The notes beneath the pieces are model-generated. The model was not told the origin of the DNA. It searched no databases and saw nothing but the letters and a program-made list of their open reading frames with translations. This document shows, one piece after another, positions 38,101 to 48,100 of a stretch of DNA of 64,000 nt. The position numbers were made by a program, and so were the translations under genes. Origin of the DNA: Malania oleifera (taxonomy: Eukaryota; Streptophyta; Magnoliopsida; Santalales; Ximeniaceae); NCBI RefSeq assembly GCF_029873635.1, contig NC_080422.1, positions 11,191,764 to 11,255,763 of the forward strand. Reading direction: 5' to 3'. Positions within the stretch are counted from its first letter, which is position 1. Every line of letters starts with the position of its first letter.

Positions 38101-41100
38101 AGGTAGCGGATATTTATTCTTTACCGTCACCTTGTTCAGTTCTCTGTAGTCGATGCATATCCTCATCGACCTATCCTTCTTCTTAACAAACAAAACGGGC
38201 ACTCCCCAAGGAGAAATACTAGGACGAATGTACCCCTTGTCTAGGAGCTCCTGAAGTTGTTCCTTCAGTTCTTTCAATTCAGCTGGAGCCATACGATACG
38301 GAGCTTTCGATATCGGCGCCGTACCTGGAACTAGCTCTATCGCGAATTCCACTTCCCTGTCCGGAGGTAACCCTGGCAAGTCCTTTGGAAACACGTCAGG
38401 GAACTCGCACACTACAGCAATTGTTTCCAACTTATTTTCTTCAACCGGCGTATCTTTCACAAACGCCAGATACCCTTGGAAGCCATCTAGGAGTAGCCTC
38501 CTAGCTTGAAAAGCTGAAAGGATTCGTGGTGTAGAACGCACACACGACCCCTGGAATTTGAATTCCTGCTCCCCTGGTGGTTTAAACAACTCCTCTCGCC
38601 TGCGGCAATCAATACTAGCACAACTGGCCGACAACCAGTCCATCCCAAGGATGATATCAAAACCATGCATGTCATAGACCACTAGGTTAACTGGTAGTAT
38701 TTTTCCCTGAATTTCCACAGGGAAGTTATGGACTAACTTACTACACCCGACTGCAGACCCAGACGGCGTAGTCACTACCAGTTCATAATCCAACAGTTGC
38801 ACCTCCAAACCACATAATTTAACAAAATTACGGGAAATAAAAGAATGCGTAGCTCCAGAATAAAAAAGTACTATAGCTTCATGAAAAAACACATAAATAG
38901 TACCTGTGACCACGTCACCAGCGTTCTCAGCGTCACCAGGAGTCAGAGAATATACCCTAGCCTGGGCAGTACCCCCCTGTTGACCGCCACGCTGTGTTGG
39001 AGCATTCCCTTTGTATTGCTTCTGTGTGACTCCATCATTCCTCTGCCTCGGACAGTCTCTCATCTGATGTCCTTGTCTACCACACCGCATACAGGCTCCC
39101 GTAGACAACCAACACTACCCCTGGTGTTTCTTACCACATAAAGAGCAATGTGGAACACTTGCGGCATTTTGGGACGTGCCACCACTATTTTTCTTCCATT
39201 TACTCTGTCCTGCCCCAGATGAATAATTAGGAGGCGCTGGCCTCTTCTTCGTAACCTGAACCTCTGCATCCTCTAGTAAATACTCCTCTGCTACCGTGGC
39301 TTTATCAACCAACGTAGCAAAATCCTGCAACTGCAGAATCGCTGTCTGCTTACGGATCTCGCTCCTCAGACCCCTCTGAAACTTCCAAGCCTTCTTTGCT
39401 TCATTAGGAATCACGAATGGAGCAAATCGAGACAGCTCCTGGAACTTGGCAGCGTACTGCTGCACTGTCAGTGAACCCTGCGTCAAATTCATAAATTCCT
39501 CCATTTTCGCATTTCTCATTGTGGCCGGAAAATAACGTTCAAAGAAGAGCTCTTTGAATCGGGCCCATGTCAACACTATCGGTATCGGTCGGTGCTCCTC
39601 CATCTGCTTTACTGACCCCCACCATCTCTCAGCCTCCCCTGCCAACTTGAACGTGGCGAAGGTGACTTTCTGCTTTTCAGTGCAGTTTAACACACCTAAG
39701 ATCTTCTCGATCTCCTGGATCCAATTCTCAGCACGAACTGGATCTGTACCGCCCACAAAAGCAGAGGGCTTCAATCTGGTGAACTGCTCAATAGAGCAAC
39801 CCAACTCAGTCATAGGACGATCCTGCCCTCTATTCGTACGCACTACCTCAGCCATAAGCTGCTGTGCGAATTCACGTAACACACTAGTAGAGTCGTTACC
39901 AGCCTCGGGGCCGGCACCCTCACTACTACTGCCACCTATATTGGCAGTGATATCCCTGGATTCCATCCTGAAAACATTTACGAGAATTCATTAGAAGGTA
40001 ATAGCCTAAGCATCAACTAACACTATCATACTATAGACTCAGTTCCTTAAATCCACATCCTGAATATCGATGTACTCCATTAATTTAACATCATCATTCT
40101 AACTCAAGTTCTGCTCTTCCACTTGGAAACAACACCATCAATAGATTGCCATGATTTTCTGAACCCTTCGAATGATCCAGAAAAACACAGAAGTCTGCCA
40201 ATTGTTTTCATCTCCAGGTATACAAAACAAAACTCAAGGTCATATCCATGTCCTATACCCTGGTATATTCTAGACTGTAACAACTAGCAACTTCTTAGTT
40301 TAGCACATATCCCTAACCAGGCAGCATGAATCAAATCATACTTCCGACTGGCTACGGGCTCTGATACCAACTGTAACGACCCGGCCCTTTACACGGACTC
40401 AGGTGTCACTCACATACATCAAATACCTATACCTGTTCAAGATATGGAAACAACCCGTCCTAAACAGGGACATACAGGTGTAAAACATACATAATCATGA
40501 TGTAAATGTCGCGGAAAAACATAAACATCCATTGGGATTACTACTAGCCTTATACCAGAGTTCACTAATGCATCCATAATTTACATACATTCGCACTTAG
40601 AGTAATCGTCATATTACAACCCTCCAAAAAGGACTTTCATCAAGTTTAGTACAAAAATTTAGATGCTTACGTAAGCTAACCAAAATAACCTCCCTAGTCC
40701 TTTTATCTACTAGGACCGACGCACGGATGGACCTGAAAACAAAGGTTGTAAGATAGGGTGAGACACCTCTCAGTAAGGAAGAAGGAGTTACAACAGTGTG
40801 TGACTGCATACATGCATATTTTCATTCAACATCTGGAATATAAATCAAATATTTTCAATACAGTAATGCATCAGGTATATCATTATTCATATTACAAAAT
40901 TCCCACATCTGTCTTTCGACCATTTAATGATTTATCAGATGACCAACAGCAAAATATCCCTATAACCAGTTTTACCCCGTGGCTCGGGTTGTGCACTGGT
41001 ACTCGTCCAATGCCCTGTTCGTGCAGACACTGCCGAGTACCTACATACGATCCGACTGCCTCCATTGGCCCAATATCAGCCAATGGTTTCACCCTGCTAG

Positions 41101-42085
41101 CCGACCATCTTGGTACCCACATCGTTTAGTACGTGTGGTTGCACGTGTACATCTAGCTACGATATCGTGCCGTATCATATAACAGTAGTTTATTTCAACT
41201 CTGCAAAGAAAGTATTTTTCAACCCTCCCGGGACTCTCAAGCTGTGGTTCCGTGTATCATAAATTCAATTTATACAAATATGATTTTATCTCCCATAATC
41301 TATATCAATAGTATAGAAATAATTCCAGCGGGTTCAAATCGGCGTCTTTGCACCTGGTTTACCCCTCTTTGTTTACTGATGCGGCTCGGTGTATCACCAG
41401 CCTCTGTTTATCACATTGTCAGTATAACAAATTGAAATTTCATTCCCATATTCTATATCAGTAGTATAGAAAATACATTCATTTTCATTTCAACATATAT
41501 CACACAAGTTTAATACAAAAACCCGCTAAATGATAGAAATTCAATATACATAGTTTAACTAAATAAATAAAGGAATCGAGCCTCTCCTACTATAGTATAA
41601 ACACAAATAACGATGTTTGTAAAATTTGGAGATCATACGTCGAAATCCTCGTTTTTACCAAAAACCGTGAAATCGTCAAATCGGCATTTCTACGCTGTAG
41701 AATTTCACAAATAAGCATTTAAATCATACATAATAACATAAACTAGTTTTTTAGCGGTTTAGTTTTCCAAAATAGCTGTTGTAATCAAGTTCCCCTTACC
41801 TTATATTCAAAATGAAACTTCGTACGAAAACGGTCCAAAACGACAACTCAAGATCCCGAAAACCTAAAACCACAGAACATAACCTTACTATGTTTTCTAC
41901 TGCTATCCAAATATCCAATCAAAATTAGGATCAGATTCCTACCTCGATTCTTGGGAAAACCCGAAACTCTCCGAAACGACGATCCGATCCACTAAAAGTG
42001 TAGAGTTTTCTCTTCTGATCCACGCAGTACCCTCCGTTTTTGGAAACGGATGACGAACGGCGAAGGATCTTAGAGAGAGAGAGAG

Positions 42086-42128
<43 letters not shown>

Positions 42129-42152
42129 ATAAGAGAATTTATAGAATAAATC

Positions 42153-42196
<44 letters not shown>

Positions 42197-45100
42197 AGAG
42201 GATAAGAGAATTTATAGAATAAATCTTTACTTAGCCCTTAAGTAATCTAAATAAATATCTCCTCCAAGATATTTATATATAAATATCTCAAAATATCTTC
42301 TCCAAAATATCTTCTTCTTTTTTTTTTTTTTTTTTTTTTGTCGGGTTACTACATTTTAACCAAGTTCATGGCATTGATGATATCTTGGTCTTTTCTTTGC
42401 AAAGATTGTGATAATTCGTTAGTGATTCTCAGCACTTTCTTGATAAAGGTGATTGCAAAATCAAATGATTGCGTTGAGTTTAACTAGCCACGAGCTTCCT
42501 TTTGTTCAAAAGAAGATCCATTTTCCATGATAATCTCAAGAACACCCATCATTGAAGAAAACATGAGAATTAAGTTCATTATTGAACCATAATGGGATCT
42601 CCAATGTGTATTGCCAGGTTGTTTAAAACTTGACCCTTGATTGAAGCCTCTCCCACTCAGAATTTCTCCATTTCCCAATGCTTCACTAATATTAGCAAGT
42701 TGCTTCTCTTGAGGGATGTTGTGCCATTTACACGAGCCTCCAACAACATTCAGAAAAATAGCAATGACGTGGGAAAGTGAAGCAACATCAAGGTGATTCT
42801 TTGCAGTGGCAACAAGTGTGAGTTGGAGTTGATGAGCAAAACAATGGACATGGAAGTTAGGGGGATTCTCTCTCAAAATCAAAATTTTGAGACCATAAAG
42901 TTCACCTTGCATATTGCTAGCACAATCATAACCTTGTTCACGTATCCTTGATATACTTTAACCATTTTTAACACAACAATGATTCTGCTCTTGCTTTAAG
43001 TGATAGAGTGCTGGTGTCCTTTACATGTTCAATTCCAAGGAAGTGCTCAACAACAATTCCTGTTTTAATCACATACTGCAATGCAATGGCCATTTGCTCA
43101 ATTGCAACTGCATTTACAATATCTTTCTAGACAGCAGGTGCAATCAGTTTATGATTGCCAGGAGCATTTTGTAAAATGACAATTTTTATTGCTTCATTGC
43201 GATCAGCTAGAAATTTGGGAAGTTCAAGGAAATTTCATTGATTAATAGAACTCTCAGATTCATCATGAACACGAAGAGCCAATCCTTGGTGTGATAGGGA
43301 GCAAATGCAACAAACTGATGCGCCATTAGATGTGCTTGATATATGCATTGATCCTGGTTTGATTGCTTAAACAAAGCAACTTTGATGTGTTGACTTTGAT
43401 TCATCAAATCTTGGCATTTCTTCCAAGCTTGATTATGAACACTGCTTGGACCACCTCCGGTATGAGTGGTGAATCTTTCTTTCTGGTTCCAATTACTAAA
43501 TCCTTCACCAACAAATGAATCCCCATCCCTCGTTTCCCAAAGCCAAGCTTAAAAAGATAACAACATAGACAAAAGGTGACATCTTTTGCAATGCAGTACT
43601 CTAACCAATTTCCAAAATCATTAAACCAAAAAAGACAAAACGTTTGCATTTATTTCCTAATCAATTTTTGAGGGAAAACAACATGATGGTGAGGTTGGAA
43701 AGTCTCCCTTTTGCGAGTATGCTCTCTGAATCTTGTCTCAATCATTTGGATGATAATTTGAAATTTTATTTCTTAACCCTGGGTCTGCTGAAAAATCCAA
43801 GTTAACCTCAATTGAATCTTCTTTTGCACTATTTCTTTCATCATATCCCTATATCCTGTTTCTTGAGGAAAAGATTGTTGTTTCTCTATTAGTCTCATCC
43901 TTTTAAGATATCTTTCCATATCCTATTCAAATGACATAATTTTCATATCTATTACTTATCAAATATCATAATCACTCAACCCAAATAATATTGTAAGATT
44001 TGGGCTTTTAAAAGAACTCTTAGAATTTAGTATCAAACAAGAAAATATCAAGATTAATATGACAAAAAATAACAATATAGGACAACATAAAAATATTAAT
44101 GACAATTGGCAAGAAATAATAATGTAGGCTTCACCTAAATTTGGGCTTTTAAGATAACTCTAAGAAACTAGTTTCAAACAATAGGAATTTACTCATAAAA
44201 TATCAAATTGATTTATATGACAAGAAATTACAATGTAAGGTAAGGGTTTTCTTCAAATTAGGGCTTTTAAAAGAAATTAAAAGTTCTAGATTTCAAACTG
44301 AGAATTGACCCACAAAAATATTACATTAATATGGCAAAAAATGACAATGTAGAGCTCACATCAAATTAAGAATTTTAAAAAAAATCTAGAAATATAATTT
44401 CAAATAGAGAATTTACCCATAAATGTATCTAATTAATATCACAAAGAACAACAAATTTAACAATGTAGCCATGTAGTATTTGCCTCAAATTAGGATTATT
44501 AACTAATAACTAACTAGTCAAGGCTGTCAAAGTTTTAAAAATAATATTACTTAAAGTTGCCATAATTCATAAATTATATCATCTTGGCTAGGGCCGAAAT
44601 TGGGAGATTAAGAAAATCCGGAGGGCCAAAACTCTAGAATTTGGGAGAGCCTTGCCCCAGAGTAGATCTGGTGTCACCACATGAGGAGAGTTGGAATTCA
44701 GAAGCTGGATTGAGGATTATGCGTGAGGCCGGCAGAGGCACTGAGTTGGCATGGACTGCTGTGGGCCTGCGCTGGCTGCATCTGGGTGGATGGTGGCTGC
44801 TGGATGGACAGCTTGGGACCCTTGATGCCAGATGGAGGTGCTGGCTGCTGCGTTTGGCTTTGGCAGTGATGGAGTAAGAGAGGCGCTGATGGTGAGGGAG
44901 TCGAGGAGAGGCAGAGAGAGGTTCCATTTGGGAGTGTAAAGCGCTCAGCATTCTCCTCTTTTTTTTCTTTTTTTTTCTTTTTTGTAATAAAATTTTGGAA
45001 TAGCTCTAGAAGTTTCTCTATTCAATCCTAGACCCCATGTATATGGAAGGTAAGGATGCAATTACCCAAATCCCCCTACTTTAATGCTGGTTTTCTATAT

Positions 45101-48100
45101 ACTCAAAAGGGCTTTTGTAAACTGTCTGGGGGCGATAGCCCACACTCGGCAAAGAGTGGATCCTCCCCTGACTCCAACATTACAACTAAGATGTATAATT
45201 ACAAAATAACACAGTAATTAAAATACATAAAATAAATCTAAATTAACCAAATTTATGAAATAACCATGTTCCCAAACTAAAATAAAGATATTTGCTACAA
45301 TATAAACATCCTAAAGTTCTCCTTTGGTGGTTCTCTGTCAATTGAAATTTTCAAATCTTGAAGTCTTAAGGATGCTTTCTGAATTTTTTAATCTGGAACA
45401 ACTCAAATCTTTGAAAGTAGGATTTGGATCAACCTGGCAATTTTCAGCTGACTACTTTGCAGCCAATTTATTGAGTGGCAATGAGAATTGAATTAATAGC
45501 ATGTTGCTCATGGATCAAATAGATAGGCATTGGAGACGAGTATATTCGAATTCTAAATCATGATAACATAGAGAGTAATGTTATGAATCAGATTGGAAAT
45601 GCTGAGAACTATATAGGGAGGCCCGCCAAGTTGAAGTACCAAATGGATGCTACATTACTGTACCTGAGTCTTGATAAAAAGAAAGAGAACTGAATCTGTA
45701 GTTGTGATCTTCATGTGCAGTTAACAAATAACAATTCTATGCTCATATATTTAGTTTATATCTCTTGTTTTTTCTTTGTGGGAGACACTGGACTGTTTTC
45801 ACTTTTCAAAGTTATTTAAAAATTTTTTTTTTTAGCATTTTAAAATGGAAAAGCATAAATTTGGAAAGCACTTTTGGAGTCGTTGATAGACCCCTTTCTT
45901 GAAAATTTGAAAATCAACAGTTTAGCATGTCCTGAAAATAGAATGTTCTCAATAACATTAAAGAATAGTTTTTAGAAACTGCACAGTGAATGTGTATTCT
46001 GCACTTCTCCTGGTTTTTAAAATAGAAACAAAAGGAAAAAAACTTAACTGGCCTTGTACATTTCTAAAATTGGGGAAGGATTTTTAGGGAGAATTTTGAG
46101 TAGGAGGCAAAAGCTGACTGAGCTGCTGAAGTGTGGAGGGAGACTGAGATGTCCAAAAATATATCGATGATGTCCTACAACATAACAAACACAATCAGAA
46201 ATCAAAGAGAAATAATTACAAACATATACAACCAGAGTGTGCTGTTGTTTATGTTAGTCAAAACTAGAAACGGTAATAAGAAAATATATATTTGATAAAG
46301 GAGCTTCCAGTTGTGTGTAGCATGCTCAAGTAGCACCACACACTTTTGAGGCATGAGTTTGGAGGGATTTTCAGCATTTGGATTCTGTCTCTCTGCACTT
46401 TAGTTGGGGCTTACACTCCATAAAATTATGTTCAAGTCTTTTGGGGTAATCTTTGATTTTATGTTTTGTTTGTATGAAGTAAACTTATACTGTTAATTGT
46501 TTCAAAACATTTTATTAGTATATTTTATTTATGCCCTTCTAGAAAGACCTCTGATTCCAATCTTCATTCTGTGTTTCCAGATTTTCTCCTGGGGATACTA
46601 ACTTGGTTTTGCGAGAGTTTGAAAAATGTGGAATGATATTAAAACATGTACCCGGTCCTAGAGACGCTAATTGGATGCACATTTTGTATCAGGTAACTTT
46701 GCTTTCATGTATTTTCAGGTTTAATTTGTTCATGCTTCTCTTTGTTTTAATCATTAATCATTTATATCTCATTGTTTTATCCTTTATTCAATCTCTTTTT
46801 TCTGGTGTATGACATTGCAGCTACGTTTCCAGGTAAAATGTGTATATAACGCATGTCAAAATGTTGAGAAAACACATTTTATTGAGATGATGTCTTGGTT
46901 CCTCTCTTCCTTTAACCAATTATGAAGGAGGTGCCTAGGGATCAAGCATTCGAGGAAGTCTAGCTGACCACTTTTCTCCTAATGAAAATTGTGTCTGTTA
47001 GATCCAAGCTGTAGTCAATGGTATTATATATTGTAGCACCTCTTCATTTTTTGCTTTTCTCCTTGAAATATAGCTTGGGTTCTTCTTGGACTTATGCTTC
47101 CGTTGCTTTTTCAATGCACCCTACAAATGTGCCTTCCGGCATCTATTTGTCTCTTCTTTCCTTTTGCATTCTTGCTGAAACTATGGTGGAAATCCTTTAC
47201 ATTCCATTTAAAGTGCGAATGAAAGCGGAACTTGTTTCATTTGCAACTGAATTCTCTAGTGGGATCTTGTGGAATTCATATATTCCAAAGATCTTTCCTG
47301 ATTTGTTGCCATTCCCCTTAAAAGAGTGTCTAATGTGAAGTTTGCACCTGTTTAATGAATGCTAGACTTTGGTTGAGGGATTAGATGCTCAGCCTGACCC
47401 AGTCTTTCTGCTTGACAAAAAGAAAAAAATTGGGACCAGTGTTAGTGTTAAAATTATCATATGGTAGGACATGGCTTCATGGCCATGCCATTTTCCTGGA
47501 AATTATTTCTCCAAAACTCATATTTTGGATTTTAAGTGCCTAAGGCACAGTAATACAGCGTTGAGAATGTGTATAATATTGGGCACATCAACACAATGGA
47601 TCTAGGAAGAGTGAAATTCTTTGTTTATCATAGGCATAGCCGCCATGTGCTACTAGGTAGTGTTTGGGAGCATGAATTTCAGGCCTTGGATTTGGATTTT
47701 GATGGATTTGGACAAATTTCAGTATAATTTTATATATCATCTTATTCAAATCTAATACAACTCCAAATTCAAGGCCTCTCCAAACATAGGTTTAGTGTAT
47801 GTGATGTCAAACATGTAGATTTCATGGGGGAAGAACATGGACCAACTGCTTGTTCTCACTACGTTAATTATTTACTTTTTTATATTCATTATCAATAGCT
47901 TATCTTCTGGGTTTTCTGTAATGGGCATGATTTATGCTTGCTCCAGCAAACATTTGTTGCAGTGAAATTGGGTTTATTTGTTTGTTTTTATTTTGATGGT
48001 GCAGAATCAATATGATGCTCAAAAGGCTCTGCGAAAGAATGGGATGCAAATTAATGGAGTTCTCATTATAGGTGTGAAGCCACTGGATCCAATGCAGCGT

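Larger units (their letters stand above)
33284..42353 (-). mobile_element. Complete Ty3/gypsy element (Tekay/Del-like chromovirus), 9,070 bp
   Basis: Two LTRs (33,284-35,276 and 40,372-42,353), both TGTAACGACC...GGTTACTACA. There is a primer-binding site at 40,358-40,369 and a polypurine tract at 35,277-35,290. The target duplication TTTTA is perfect (33,279-33,283 and 42,354-42,358). Gag, protease, RT, RNase H, integrase and a chromodomain-like tail lie in order on the minus strand in one frame. It is inserted in the hAT transposase within NUP35 intron 1. The near-identity of the LTRs indicates a recent insertion. Coding defects are described under the gag and pol entries. Confidence 0.97.
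26158..46580 (+). other. NUP35 intron 1, 20.4 kb, transposon-filled
   Basis: Bounded by GT (26,158) and AG (46,580), and placed by the exact phase-2 join of the flanking exons. It contains, in order, an RTE fragment, a palindromic copia derivative, a tandem duplication, an L1 fragment, a hAT transposase split by a complete gypsy element, and unique DNA. 26,158-26,920, 32,671-32,837 and 45,171-46,580 hold nothing I recognise. Confidence 0.88.

Noticed and set aside
44634-44951. Open frames of 105 and 78 residues on both strands in a GC-rich patch
   Set aside because: Low-complexity composition, no domain, and location in the untranslated leader of the hAT-type element; overlapping open frames on both strands are typical of GC-rich non-coding DNA.
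47018-47338. Open frame of 106 residues in NUP35 intron 2
   Set aside because: No domain recognised; lies between two well-supported exons that join in phase without it.
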